A stretch of 64,000 bases of DNA from Streptomyces taklimakanensis (GTDB lineage: Bacteria > Actinomycetota > Actinomycetes > Streptomycetales > Streptomycetaceae): positions 2,978,001 through 3,042,000 of the forward strand of contig NZ_WIXO01000001.1 in NCBI RefSeq assembly GCF_009709575.1. The letters run 5' to 3'. The number at the start of each line of letters is the position of its first letter. The first letter of the stretch is position 1. The notes below the pieces were generated by a model. It had not been told where the DNA came from. It saw nothing but the letters and a program-made list of their open reading frames with translations, and ran no database searches. The translations under genes and the position numbers were made by a program. Shown here piece by piece: positions 27,016 to 37,560 of this stretch.

Positions 27016-28257
27016 TCAGCCGTTCCGCGCCCCGGGTCGGTCGCGCCCGCCGGTGGCGTCCAAGGCGGCGTCCAAGGCGGTGTCCAGAGCGGCGTGCAGG
27101 TCGGCCACGAGATCGGCCGCGTCCTCCACGCCCACCGACAACCGCACGAAGCCCTCCGGCACGTCGTCCCCGCCCCAGCGGCCCCGCCGCTCGGCGGTCG
27201 AGCGCACCCCGCCGAAGCTGGTCGCGTCGCCCACCAGACGCAGCGCGGCCAGGAACCGCTCGGCGAACTCCTTGTCGGGCAGGGTGAAGGACACCACGCA
27301 GCCGAAGCGCCGCATCTGCCGCGCCGCCGTCCCGTGCGCCGGGTCGTCCGGCAGCCCCGGGTGTCGGACGTCGCTCACCTCGCCGCGTCCGCGCAGCGCC
27401 TCGGCGACGGCGATGGCGTTGGCGGCCTGTCGGGCGGTGCGCAACTCCAACGTGGCCAACGACCGGTGGGCGAGCCAGGACTCCAGCGGTCCGGGAATCG
27501 CCCCGACGGTCTTGCGCCACGACCGCACCGGCGCCGCCAGTTCCTCGCTCCGGCACGTCACGTACCCCAACAGCACGTCGCCGTGGCCGGTCAGCGCCTT
27601 GGTGCCGCTGGCCACCGAGTAGTCCGCCCCCAGCTCCAGGGGGCGCTGCCCCAGCGGAGTGGCCAGGGTGTTGTCCACGGCGACCAGCGCACCGCGCTCG
27701 TGGGCCGCGTCGGCCAGACGCCGGATGTCGCACACGTCCAGTCCGGGGTTGGAGGGCGTCTCCAGCCACAGCAGCGACGCGCCGTCCAGCGCGTCCAACT
27801 GCGCGTCCCCGCCGGTGGGAGCCGTGCGGACCTCCACTCCCCAGCCCTCCAGACGCTCGCGCGTCGGGACCAGCAGGTTGTAGCCGTCCGACGGCAGGAC
27901 GACCACGTCACCGGGCTTCGCCCGGGACAGCAACACCGCGGAGATCGCCGCCATGCCGGAGGCGAAGACGGTGGTGCGCGCCGTCTCGTCGCCGGGTGCC
28001 TCCAACTCGCTGATGGCGCGCTCCAGAGCCGTCCAGGTGGGGTTGTTGTCGCGGCCGTAGGTGTAGGGGGCGTGCGCCGGATCGCCGGGCAGGTGGTAGT
28101 GCGCGGCCAGGACGGGGCCGGGCATCGGCGGCGCGTACGGCTCCTCCGCCGGCAGTCCGGCCCGCACCACCCGGGTGCCGTCGCCGTCCCGCGCGCCCCG
28201 CGCGACCTCCGTGCGCTGTGTGCTCCGCGCGTCCTGCGCGTTCCTCGCGTCCGTCAT
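27016..28257 (-). CDS. Cystathionine gamma-lyase-like PLP enzyme
   Basis: 413 aa from ATG 28257. It is a Cys/Met-metabolism PLP enzyme: PYTYGRDNNPTWTALERAIS, FASGMAAISAVLL, WLETPSNPGLDVCDI, VAVDNTLATPLGQRPLELGA and the PLP lysine in SGTKALTGHGDVLLGYV. The family splits cystathionine into cysteine, ammonia and oxobutyrate (reverse transsulfuration), but synthase and lyase forms are not separable from sequence alone. The first 25 residues are low-complexity and the true start may be slightly later. Confidence 0.87.
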   Translation of the reverse strand: MTDARNAQDARSTQRTEVARGARDGDGTRVVRAGLPAEEPYAPPMPGPVLAAHYHLPGDPAHAPYTYGRDNNPTWTALERAISELEAPGDETARTTVFASGMAAISAVLLSRAKPGDVVVLPSDGYNLLVPTRERLEGWGVEVRTAPTGGDAQLDALDGASLLWLETPSNPGLDVCDIRRLADAAHERGALVAVDNTLATPLGQRPLELGADYSVASGTKALTGHGDVLLGYVTCRSEELAAPVRSWRKTVGAIPGPLESWLAHRSLATLELRTARQAANAIAVAEALRGRGEVSDVRHPGLPDDPAHGTAARQMRRFGCVVSFTLPDKEFAERFLAALRLVGDATSFGGVRSTAERRGRWGGDDVPEGFVRLSVGVEDAADLVADLHAALDTALDAALDATGGRDRPGARNG

Positions 28258-28323
28258 GCGCCGCTCTCCTCCCGGCTCCCCCCGTCGTCGTACGGCCCCG
28301 AGCGTACGTGGTGCTCCACCGGC

Positions 28324-29367
28324 TCAGCCCAGCGCGGCCCGCGCCGCCGTACCGCAGCGGGTCCCGTAGCCGGGCCCGAAGAGCACGGCGTGCACCAGCA
28401 GGTGCTGGAGCTGGTGGAGCGGAAGCCGGGAGCGGCGACCGGGCACCGGACGAACCTCCTCGTAGGCGGAGAGCAGCCGCTCCAGGTGCGGGCAGCCGAA
28501 CAGCTCCAACACCGCCAGGTCCGTCTCGGGGTGGCCGCCCTGGGCCGACGGGTCGATCAGACGGGCCCGGCCGTCGGCCGCCCAGAGCACGTTGCCCGAC
28601 CACAGGTCGCCGTGGACGACGGCGGGCGGTTGCGGTGGCCCGGACAGGCCCGTGCCGTCCGCCGGGTCCGCGGACAGCTCCTCGCACAACCGCTCCACGT
28701 CGCGGGCGTCCCGACCGCCGATCCCACCGGCGTCCACGGCCCGCCGCAGCAGGGGCAGCAGGCGGTGGCGGGCGTGGAAGGCGGGCCAGCCCTCCTCCCG
28801 CGAAGGCGCCCGCCGATCCGGTGGGGCTTTGGGCGAGGACGGGGCGGGCGGCGAGGGCAGGGGCACCGAGCCCAGGAAGACGGGAGGGCCGGAAGGACGG
28901 CCGGGAAAACGACCGGGAAAACGGTCGGGAAAACGGTTGGAAAGGGCACCTCCCCAGGCCGGGGCCCGCACCGTGTGCATGGCGGCCAGCTCCCGGCCGA
29001 GCCGTTCGGCCTGCGCGGCGCTCGGCGGGCCCGGCTCGACCCACTCCAGCACCAACACGTCCTCCTCGGCGGCGAGCACGGTGGGCACGGCCGGCGCCCC
29101 GGTGGCGGCCAACAGCTCCAGACCGGCGGCTTCGGCGGCGAAGAAGCCCTCGGGGGCGTCGGGGAGGGCCTTGGCGAAGACGGCCCGGCCACCGGGCAGG
29201 ACGATCCGGTACGCGTCGCAGATGTCACCGCCGCTCACCGGACGCACGTCGACGGGTCGGGCGCCGGGCCCGTTCCCGTGTCCCATCAGGGCCGCGACCC
29301 GGGCGGCCACCCGGTCCGCCGCGCCGGACGCCCCGGCGGCACCCCGTACGGATCCGCCGTCCGTCAC
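28324..29367 (-). CDS. Fructosamine-3-kinase family protein
   Basis: 347 aa from GTG 29367, which overlaps the ptpA stop (GTGA), so the two are likely translationally coupled. The kinase-like fold has GGDICDAYRIVLPGGRAVFAK near the start, the catalytic loop VVHGDLWSGNVLW and the metal-binding LIDPSAQGGHPETDLA. Members phosphorylate fructosamines formed by protein glycation, triggering deglycation. A 12-bp triple tandem repeat (28902-28937) encodes RFPDRFPGRFPG in a variable linker. Confidence 0.87.
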   Translation of the reverse strand: MTDGGSVRGAAGASGAADRVAARVAALMGHGNGPGARPVDVRPVSGGDICDAYRIVLPGGRAVFAKALPDAPEGFFAAEAAGLELLAATGAPAVPTVLAAEEDVLVLEWVEPGPPSAAQAERLGRELAAMHTVRAPAWGGALSNRFPDRFPGRFPGRPSGPPVFLGSVPLPSPPAPSSPKAPPDRRAPSREEGWPAFHARHRLLPLLRRAVDAGGIGGRDARDVERLCEELSADPADGTGLSGPPQPPAVVHGDLWSGNVLWAADGRARLIDPSAQGGHPETDLAVLELFGCPHLERLLSAYEEVRPVPGRRSRLPLHQLQHLLVHAVLFGPGYGTRCGTAARAALG

Positions 29368-29930
29368 CGCGACACCGTCCCGTCCAGTGCCGCCCGTACC
29401 TCCTCCAACAGTCCCGACACGGCCTCCTCGACCAGGCCCAGGCACTCCTCGAAGCCCTCCGGGCCGCCGTAGTACGGGTCGGGGACGTCCAGGTCGCAGC
29501 CCTCGCCGCCCGCGTCGGGGGCGTACGACCGCAGCAGACGCACCTTCGCCGCGTGCTCCGGCCCGGGGGCCATCGCCCGCAGCCTCCGCAGGTGCCCCCC
29601 GTCCAGGGCGACCACCAGGTCCAGCCGCTCGAACCACTCGCGCCGGAACTGCCGGGCGACGTGCTCCTGCGCGTACCCGGCCGCCGCCAGCACCGCGACG
29701 GTGCGGGGATCGGCGCCGTCCCCCGCGTGCCAGCCGTCGGTTCCCGCGCTGTCGACCTCCACCGCGTCCGCCAGCCCGGCCTCCTCGACCCGGGCGCGGA
29801 AGACGACCTCCGCCATGGGGGAGCGACAGATGTTGCCGGTGCAGACGAAGCAGACGCGGTACGGCGGGCGGGTGCCCGGGGCACCGGGGGCGTCGGGGGA
29901 CTCCGGGGTGTCGGACGTGGAAGTGCGCAT
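29364..29930 (-). CDS. ptpA: Low-molecular-weight protein tyrosine phosphatase
   Basis: 188 aa from ATG 29930. The catalytic P-loop is VCFVCTGNICRSPMAE (Cys-x5-Arg-Ser) and the general-acid loop is VPDPYYGGPEGFEE. Streptomyces PtpA dephosphorylates tyrosine and influences secondary metabolism in S. coelicolor. The symbol rests on family and synteny with the dnaB-thiC region. It has a Pro-rich 25-residue N-terminal extension compared with typical 160-aa forms. It is coupled to the downstream fructosamine-kinase gene. Confidence 0.9.
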   Translation of the reverse strand: MRTSTSDTPESPDAPGAPGTRPPYRVCFVCTGNICRSPMAEVVFRARVEEAGLADAVEVDSAGTDGWHAGDGADPRTVAVLAAAGYAQEHVARQFRREWFERLDLVVALDGGHLRRLRAMAPGPEHAAKVRLLRSYAPDAGGEGCDLDVPDPYYGGPEGFEECLGLVEEAVSGLLEEVRAALDGTVSR

Positions 29931-30018
29931 GTCCCCATCATCACGGAGCCGCCCCGGGGCTCGGAACGGACCGTCCCGAGCCCCGGACCCGCGCCACCGT
30001 TTCGCTCGCGTTCGCCGG

Positions 30019-30396
30019 TCAGTCGCCGTCGGGCAGCAGCATGTTCACCGCCCACGACACGATGGAGATGACCAGGCCGCCGAGCACCGCCGTCCAGAAG
30101 CCGTCCACGTGGAAGGCCAGGTCGGCCAGTCCGGCCAACCAGGAGGTGAGCAGCAGCATCAGCGCGTTCACCACGAGGGCGAACAGGCCGAGCGTGAGGA
30201 TCATCACCGGGAAGGAGAGCAGTTTCGCGATCGGCTTGACCACGAGGTTGACGAGACCGAAGATCAGCGCGACGAGAACCAGCGTGAGGGTCTTCTCGCC
30301 GGTGTCACCGCCGGCGAGCGTGATGTCGTCCAACAGCCACACGGCCACGGCCAGGGCCACCGCGTTGGCGATCGTCTTGACGAGGAAGTTCACCAT
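30019..30396 (-). CDS. Four-helix membrane protein (phage holin family, PF04020-like)
   Basis: 125 aa from ATG 30396. It has four hydrophobic helices: FLVKTIANAVALAVAVWLL, LVLVALIFGLVNLVVKPI, VMILTLGLFALVVNALMLLL and AVLGGLVISIVSWAVNMLL. The loop motif NLVVKPIAKLLSFPVMILTL is typical of the widespread family annotated as phage holin family or DUF360-type membrane proteins. Despite the name it is a chromosomal housekeeping-type gene of unknown role. It is divergent from the cupin gene with 71 bp between. Confidence 0.82.
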   Translation of the reverse strand: MVNFLVKTIANAVALAVAVWLLDDITLAGGDTGEKTLTLVLVALIFGLVNLVVKPIAKLLSFPVMILTLGLFALVVNALMLLLTSWLAGLADLAFHVDGFWTAVLGGLVISIVSWAVNMLLPDGD

Positions 30397-30467
30397 GCCC
30401 GGGATCGTTTCAGAAACGGGTCCGACCGCATACCGTCGAGGGGTCCGGAAACCATGAAGGTGTCGCG

Positions 30468-30785
30468 ATGAAGGCGTTCCGACTGGAGGAGCTGGAGGCC
30501 GAGAGGCTCGCCAACGACGGCGCGTACCTGCAGTTCCTGCGCGAACGCAACATGTCCGTCGGCCTGTACGCCCTCGACAGCGGGCAGCTCGACCCGCAGC
30601 AGCCGCACGGCCAGGACGAGGTGTACTTCGTCGCCAGCGGGCGGGCGCTGATCACCGTGGGCGACGAGACCACGCAGGTGGCGCGCGGCAGTGTCGTCTA
30701 CGTCCCGGCCGGGGTGCCGCACAGGTTCCACCACATCACCGAGGACCTTCGGGTGCTGGTGGTCTTCTCTCCCCCGGAAGGGTGA
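30468..30785 (+). CDS. Cupin domain protein
   Basis: 105 aa from ATG 30468. The cupin barrel has motif 1 QPHGQDEVYFVASGRALITV and motif 2 VYVPAGVPHRFHHI, which keep His/Glu/His metal ligands. Single-domain cupins of this size act as small isomerases, dioxygenases or sensors; the substrate is unknown. Confidence 0.87.
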   Translation: MKAFRLEELEAERLANDGAYLQFLRERNMSVGLYALDSGQLDPQQPHGQDEVYFVASGRALITVGDETTQVARGSVVYVPAGVPHRFHHITEDLRVLVVFSPPEG

Positions 30786-30942
30786 CGACGGCCTCGGGGG
30801 TTCCGTAGGGGGCGGTTCAGGGAAGGACCGGGGCCGGGGCACCTCCCGGCACGGCGTCTCCCCGCCTAGCATCGGATGCGCAAGGATCGTGGAACGCCCC
30901 GACGAGGGCTCGCCACACCGGTACGAGGAAGCGGGTACGGGC

Positions 30943-31146
30943 ATGGATCTCAAGAGGACCTTCGCGGCGCTGCCGTGGTGGGTGAAGTGGGTCGCGATCC
31001 CGCTCGTCGCGCTCTTCGTCTTCGGCGGCCTGATCGCCAACATCGTCGGCTTCATCGTGGGCCTGCTGTTCAAGGTGCTGCTGTTCGTCGCGCTGGTCGG
31101 CGGCCTGGTGTACGTGGTGCGGAAGTTCATCTCGTCGGGCACCTGA
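30943..31146 (+). CDS. Small membrane protein (DUF5326-like)
   Basis: 67 aa from ATG 30943 (MDLKRTFAALPWWVKW). It has two hydrophobic stretches: VAIPLVALFVFGGLIANIVG and FIVGLLFKVLLFVALVGGLV. It resembles a conserved Streptomyces family of unknown function. A ribosome site is weak (GAGGAAGCGGG upstream). Confidence 0.75.
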   Translation: MDLKRTFAALPWWVKWVAIPLVALFVFGGLIANIVGFIVGLLFKVLLFVALVGGLVYVVRKFISSGT

Positions 31147-31255
31147 CGCACGGAAGCCACGGACCGGCCCGACCCACGAGGACGCCCGCCGCACCCCGCG
31201 CCGTACGCGCGGACGTACGGCGGGCACCGCACGTCGGCACCGCATCACCGTCACG

Positions 31256-32857
31256 TCACCGCCGGGCCCGCCGCCGACCCCGCGAGCCCGAACCGGAGCG
31301 GCCCCGACGGACCCGACCGCCGGCCCCCTCGCCGCCACCGGCCGAACCGGCGCCACGGTCGGACGCGCCACCGCCGGACGCGCCGCGGTCGGCGATCGCC
31401 ACCAGCGCCGCCAGCGCCGTCGTCACCGGCACCGAGGCCACCAGACCGATCGAACCGACCAGCGTCCGCACGATCTCCTCGGCCACCAGCTCGCTGCCGG
31501 CCACCTGCGCCATCCCGTCCTCGGCCACCGAGAACAGCAGCAACAGCGGCAGCGCGGCTCCCGCGTACGCCAGCACCAGCGTGTTGACCACCGACGCGAT
31601 GTGGTCGCGCCCGATGCGCATCGCCGCGCCGTACAGCTTCCGCCAGCTCGCCCCCGGATCGGCCTGCCGCAGCTCCCACACCGCCGAGGTCTGCGTCACC
31701 GTCACGTCGTCCAGCACGCCCAGCGAGCCGATCAGCACCCCGGCCAGCAGCAGACCCTGGATCTCGATGTCCGGGTAGAGGGTGTGCACCAGACCGGTCT
31801 GGTCGTCGGTGTTGCCCGTCAGCGCCGCCCAGGCGATGAACACCGAGCCCAGCAGCCCGATCAGCAACAGCGACACCAGTGTGCCCAGGACCGCCACCGA
31901 GGTGCGGGCGTTGACGCCGTGGCACAGGTACAGCGTCGCCAGCATGATCGTGCTGCCCCCGACCACCGCGACCAGCAGCGGATCGGAGCCCTGCAGGATC
32001 GCGGGCAGGATGAACAGCGTCAGCACCCCGAAGCTCACCACCAGCCCCACCAGTGCCAGCACCCCGCGCAGCCGTCCGACGACCACCACAGCCAGCGCGA
32101 ACAGGGCACCCAGCGCCACCATCGGCACGCCGCGCCGCACGTCCACCACGCTGTACTGCAGCTCGCGCGGGGCCTGCGGCGCGTACGCCACCACCACCCC
32201 CTGACCCGCCGACAGGCGCCGGGTGGCGTCCGGAGTGACGATCTCGGGGAAGGTGTGGCCCGCGTCCTCGCCCTCGGTGACCTCGACGGTCGCCCGCAGA
32301 CAGCTGCCACCGCCCTCCTCTCCCCCGGCGCCGTCCGTGCCACCCGCACCGGCGGCGCCCGACGCGCCCTCCGAACCGCCCGACTCCGAGCCGAGCGACG
32401 GCCCGCCGGCGGCACCCACCTCCGCGCAGTCCACCTCCTCGACGGCGGTGACCCGCGCGTCGAACGTCCGGCGGTCGAAGCCGACGCCGCTGTTCCCCTC
32501 GCCGTCCGGCGTCCCACCCGGCCACAGCGCCACCAGGCCGGTCAGCACCACCACGGCGAACGGCACCAGGACCGCCGCTATGACCCGGCGCAGCCGTGCC
32601 GACACGGGGGCGGGAGGGCCGTGGTGGTGCCCGTGACCGTGCCCCGAGCCGTGTCCCGAGCCGTGCCCCGGGCCATGGCCGTGTTCGGAGCCGTGTTCAC
32701 GCGGCGGCCGGGGCACCGAGCCGTGGACGGACGGCGCCGGCGGCGTCGAGGGAGCCCGGGAAGGAGTCCGGGAAGGCGGCTGAAGAGGGGGCTGGGGAGG
32801 GGGCTGGGGAGGGGAGGAGTCCACGGCCCGATCATCGCAGGGGCCGGCGAGGGGCAC
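31256..32857 (-). CDS. YibE/F family membrane protein
   Basis: 533 aa if GTG 32857 is used; GTG 32824 (VDSSPPQPP) is equally possible, and neither has a clear ribosome site. The N-terminus is Pro-rich and then Gly/His-rich (potential metal-binding), with one membrane helix. An extracytoplasmic domain follows (TFPEIVTPDATRRLSAGQGV), then about seven helices (LYLCHGVNARTSVAVLGTLV, LAGVLIGSLGVLDDVTVTQT) typical of YibE/YibF. Function is unknown; transport is suspected. Position next to thiC is conserved in Streptomyces. Confidence 0.85.
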   Translation of the reverse strand: MPLAGPCDDRAVDSSPPQPPPQPPLQPPSRTPSRAPSTPPAPSVHGSVPRPPREHGSEHGHGPGHGSGHGSGHGHGHHHGPPAPVSARLRRVIAAVLVPFAVVVLTGLVALWPGGTPDGEGNSGVGFDRRTFDARVTAVEEVDCAEVGAAGGPSLGSESGGSEGASGAAGAGGTDGAGGEEGGGSCLRATVEVTEGEDAGHTFPEIVTPDATRRLSAGQGVVVAYAPQAPRELQYSVVDVRRGVPMVALGALFALAVVVVGRLRGVLALVGLVVSFGVLTLFILPAILQGSDPLLVAVVGGSTIMLATLYLCHGVNARTSVAVLGTLVSLLLIGLLGSVFIAWAALTGNTDDQTGLVHTLYPDIEIQGLLLAGVLIGSLGVLDDVTVTQTSAVWELRQADPGASWRKLYGAAMRIGRDHIASVVNTLVLAYAGAALPLLLLFSVAEDGMAQVAGSELVAEEIVRTLVGSIGLVASVPVTTALAALVAIADRGASGGGASDRGAGSAGGGEGAGGRVRRGRSGSGSRGRRRARR

Positions 32858-32906
32858 CCTGGCGCATGGCCGGTGTCAGCCGTTAGCGTAGGGGCGCTTC
32901 GCACAC

Positions 32907-34825
<1,919 letters not shown>

Positions 34826-34844
34826 TCCCTTCCTGTCCGCGACT

Positions 34845-34876
34845 GTGAGCGGCCTCGGTGCCCCGGGGCCGCTCAC
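34845..34876 (+). terminator. Element-supplied terminator of thiC
   Basis: A 10-bp stem (GTGAGCGGCC, 34845-34854, with 34867-34876) and 12-base loop lies 20 bp after the thiC stop. It is inside the element, so it replaces the native terminator now at 57591-57625. Confidence 0.82.
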
Positions 34877-35027
34877 CCATGTGACGACGCGCGGGGAACG
34901 GCCGTCACCGCTTGGTCTCGTCGTGGTTCCTTCTCCCTGGGTACGGTCGGGCTGATGTCCGCTGCGTGCCGTCGTCTGCCTCGGCGGCGCGCGGCTGAGG
35001 GTCACGACCTTGGGGAGTTGGTTCGGC

Positions 35028-35948
35028 ATGCCGTCCGACGCTGCGCGGGAGACGGAAGAGGGGTTCACCTCGGAGGGGGCCGCCCGGGTGATGGCTGCGG
35101 CCTGCCGGTCGGCCGGGCTCGACAGCGGCGGCGCGCGGTTGATCCGCCTCGGTGAGAACGCCCTCTTCCGGCTGGCGGCGCACCCGGTGATCGTGCGCAT
35201 CGCCCGGTCGACCGACTACCTGCCCTCGGTGCGCAGAGAGGTGGCGGTCTCGCGCTGGCTGGCCGAGGAGGGCTTCCCGGCCGCGCGGACCGTGGACGAC
35301 CTCGAACAGCCGGTGGTCGTCGCCGGCCGCCCGGTGACCTTCTGGCACCTGGTCGAGGAGGGCGACCGGAAACCCACCTACGGGGAGCTGGGCGGCCTGC
35401 TGCGGGACCTGCACGCGATGCGGCTCCCCGCGGGCCTGGAGCTGCCTGCCTACGACGCCTTCGGCCGTACCGACCTGCGGGTCGAGAAGGCGACGGGGAT
35501 ACCGGAGGACGACCGGGAGTTCCTGCGCAAGCGGGGCCGCGAGCTCCGCGACCGGCTGGCGGAGCTGCACTTCGACTCCCCCCGGGGACCGGTCCACGGT
35601 GATGCTCACGTGCAGAACCTCATGGTGGACTCCGGCGGCCGGGCGCTCCTGATCGACTTCGAGGGGTTCAGCCACGACCATCCGGAGTGGGACCTGATGG
35701 TCACCGCCACCGAGCACCACAGCCTGGGGTGGCAGACGGCGGAGCAGTACGCGGCGTTCGTCGGTGCGTACGGCCGGGACCTGCGGGACTGGGAGGGCTT
35801 CCCGGTCCTGCGCGGCATCCAGGAGTTCCACATGACGACCTGGCTCATGCAGAACATCGCCGAGGGGCCCGCGGTGGCCGAGGAGTACGCGCGGCGCATC
35901 GCGTCCCTGCGGGACGACGACGCGCCCCGGAACTGGCAGCCGGGCTGA
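35028..35948 (+). CDS. Aminoglycoside phosphotransferase (APH)-fold family protein
   Basis: 306 aa from ATG 35028, with GGGGAG upstream; TTG 35010 is in frame but less likely. The kinase fold shows LIRLGENALFRLAAHPVIVR (nucleotide loop and Lys-like strand), the Brenner-type catalytic loop PVHGDAHVQNLMV and ALLIDFEGFSHDHPEWDLM. Such proteins in Streptomyces often sit next to XRE regulators and act on unknown small molecules; resistance is not implied. It is the first gene after the left end of the element and converges with the XRE gene. Confidence 0.82.
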   Translation: MPSDAARETEEGFTSEGAARVMAAACRSAGLDSGGARLIRLGENALFRLAAHPVIVRIARSTDYLPSVRREVAVSRWLAEEGFPAARTVDDLEQPVVVAGRPVTFWHLVEEGDRKPTYGELGGLLRDLHAMRLPAGLELPAYDAFGRTDLRVEKATGIPEDDREFLRKRGRELRDRLAELHFDSPRGPVHGDAHVQNLMVDSGGRALLIDFEGFSHDHPEWDLMVTATEHHSLGWQTAEQYAAFVGAYGRDLRDWEGFPVLRGIQEFHMTTWLMQNIAEGPAVAEEYARRIASLRDDDAPRNWQPG

Positions 35949-35971
35949 CCGGCCGCCCGCCCTTGGTCGGC

Positions 35972-37342
35972 CTACTCCTCGTCCAGCTCGGCCAGGGCGT
36001 CGCGCACCTGCTCGTTGAAGCGCTGGACGGCGGGGTTCTGGGCGTGTGCGGACACCTCGCGCTGGAAGTCGGTGACGTACCGCACGAAGCGGGCCGACTG
36101 GAGCGCGTCCCCGTTCTCGACGGCCAGCGTCGCCGTGCCGAGTGCTGCTTCCAGTTCGCCGTTGAGCAGCTGGCTCTGCGCGAGCACCATCCGGCAGAAC
36201 CCGAGTGTGCGGGCGTATCTGGGGTCGGTGATGGCGACGGCGCGTTCGGCGAAGCGCACGGCCTCGGCGCCCTGGCCCAGGTCGCGGAAGCAGTGGCAGA
36301 ACTCCCCGTACAGCTCGGCCTCGTCCATGTAGGACAGCCAGTCGGGGTCGTCGGCGGTGTCGGCGCGCTCGAAGTACCGTTCGGCCTCGTTCATGGCGCG
36401 GGCCGCCGCCGTGCGGTCCTGCGCGGTGGACAGGGCGCGGGCCTCGTGGGCGGCGAACAGGGCCATGGCGCGCGGTGTGGCCCGTCCCCGGCCGCCTTCG
36501 AGCGATGCGCGGGCGAGCTGGACGGCGCGGGGTGCCTGGCCGAGGTAGTTGGCCTGGTGGCTCATGTTGGTGAGGATGCGGGCGCCCATCATCCGGTCGT
36601 CGATGACCTGGGTGAGCCGCAGGGTGGCGATCATGTAGCGGTTGGCCAGGGTGTGGTTGCCGGTGTCGTACGCGGTCCACGCGAGAAGCTGCGCGATCTC
36701 GGTCGCGGCCTCGAAGAGGGCCTTGCCCACACGCTCGCTGTAGCTGGCTTTGAGCAGCGGCAGGACGTCCTCGCGGAAGTAGTGGCGCAACGCCTTGTGG
36801 CCGTGCCCGCCCCCGAACTTGAAGTCGAGGTGCATGAACATCTCCGCGGCCGTCCGCATGGCGGCCACGTCCCGCATGCCGACACGGCGGACGCCGGGGG
36901 TGTCGGTGGCGAGTCCGTCCGAGCGGGAGACCAGCCACGACAGGACGGCCGAGTTGACGTCGCCCTCGGGTAACAGGTCCGCGCCACTCCGGCCGTCCTC
37001 GGGGCGGAGCCGGGTGAGGGTGTCCAGGTGGCCGAGGGCTTCGGGCAGCGAGCGTGCGTAGGCGGCGCCGCCGGCGGACACGGCCGGTGCCGTCCCGGGG
37101 AATCCGAGATCCGACGGCGTGATCCTCCGCCCCAGCTTCTGACTCAGCGCTTCCGCCAGGAACACGGCCGTCTGCGGCTGGATGCCGCCCCCGTCCAGCC
37201 AGCGCTGAACGGAAACGTGAGTGGTCCCGAGGTGCACGCCCCGCCGCGCGGCGATGTCCTTCACGCGCCTGGCGAGTCCCTTGTTCGAGGCTCCGGCCTC
37301 GGCCATGACGGCGGCCAGCCGGTGATTCGGTTCCCTGTGCAT
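35972..37342 (-). CDS. XRE-type regulator with TPR-like repeats
   Basis: 456 aa from ATG 37342. An N-terminal DNA-binding helix-turn-helix (AVMAEAGASNKGLARRVKDI, THVSVQRWLDGGGIQPQTAV) is followed by an all-helical region of about 350 residues with TPR-like pairs (LLAWTAYDTGNHTLANRYMI, ARILTNMSHQANYLGQAPRA). This is a large Streptomyces-specific regulator family, possibly controlled by peptide or protein partners. It is divergent from the HATPase gene, with inverted repeats in between. Confidence 0.83.
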   Translation of the reverse strand: MHREPNHRLAAVMAEAGASNKGLARRVKDIAARRGVHLGTTHVSVQRWLDGGGIQPQTAVFLAEALSQKLGRRITPSDLGFPGTAPAVSAGGAAYARSLPEALGHLDTLTRLRPEDGRSGADLLPEGDVNSAVLSWLVSRSDGLATDTPGVRRVGMRDVAAMRTAAEMFMHLDFKFGGGHGHKALRHYFREDVLPLLKASYSERVGKALFEAATEIAQLLAWTAYDTGNHTLANRYMIATLRLTQVIDDRMMGARILTNMSHQANYLGQAPRAVQLARASLEGGRGRATPRAMALFAAHEARALSTAQDRTAAARAMNEAERYFERADTADDPDWLSYMDEAELYGEFCHCFRDLGQGAEAVRFAERAVAITDPRYARTLGFCRMVLAQSQLLNGELEAALGTATLAVENGDALQSARFVRYVTDFQREVSAHAQNPAVQRFNEQVRDALAELDEE

Positions 37343-37406
37343 GCTCCCTGCCCTCCCGAGAAGGCGTCAGACGCTCATCGTTGCACGGGAAATCCCCCGC
37401 TGGTCA

Positions 37407-37447
37407 GGGGGTTCACTGATGAACCCCCCGCCCCTGCGTGAACCCCC
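37407..37447. promoter_or_regulatory. Candidate operator of the XRE regulator
   Basis: An inverted repeat of 9-base arms (GGGGGTTCA at 37407-37415, TGAACCCCC at 37420-37428) has a 4-base spacer, and the half-site TGAACCCCC recurs at 37439-37447. It lies in the 218-bp divergent gap between the XRE and HATPase genes. Confidence 0.5.
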
Positions 37448-37560
37448 GGGTGTGCACACGGACCCTTCGGCGATCACTCCCACCTGCGTGAAAACCGTCT
37501 TTGACTGTTCTCTCACGACGGCGGGGCGCCGCTTCCGCCGATGGCTCGAAGGGGCACGCC

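Noticed and set aside
35028-35948. Calling the phosphotransferase an antibiotic-resistance gene
   Set aside because: Only the general APH fold is visible; no specific resistance family is recognised.
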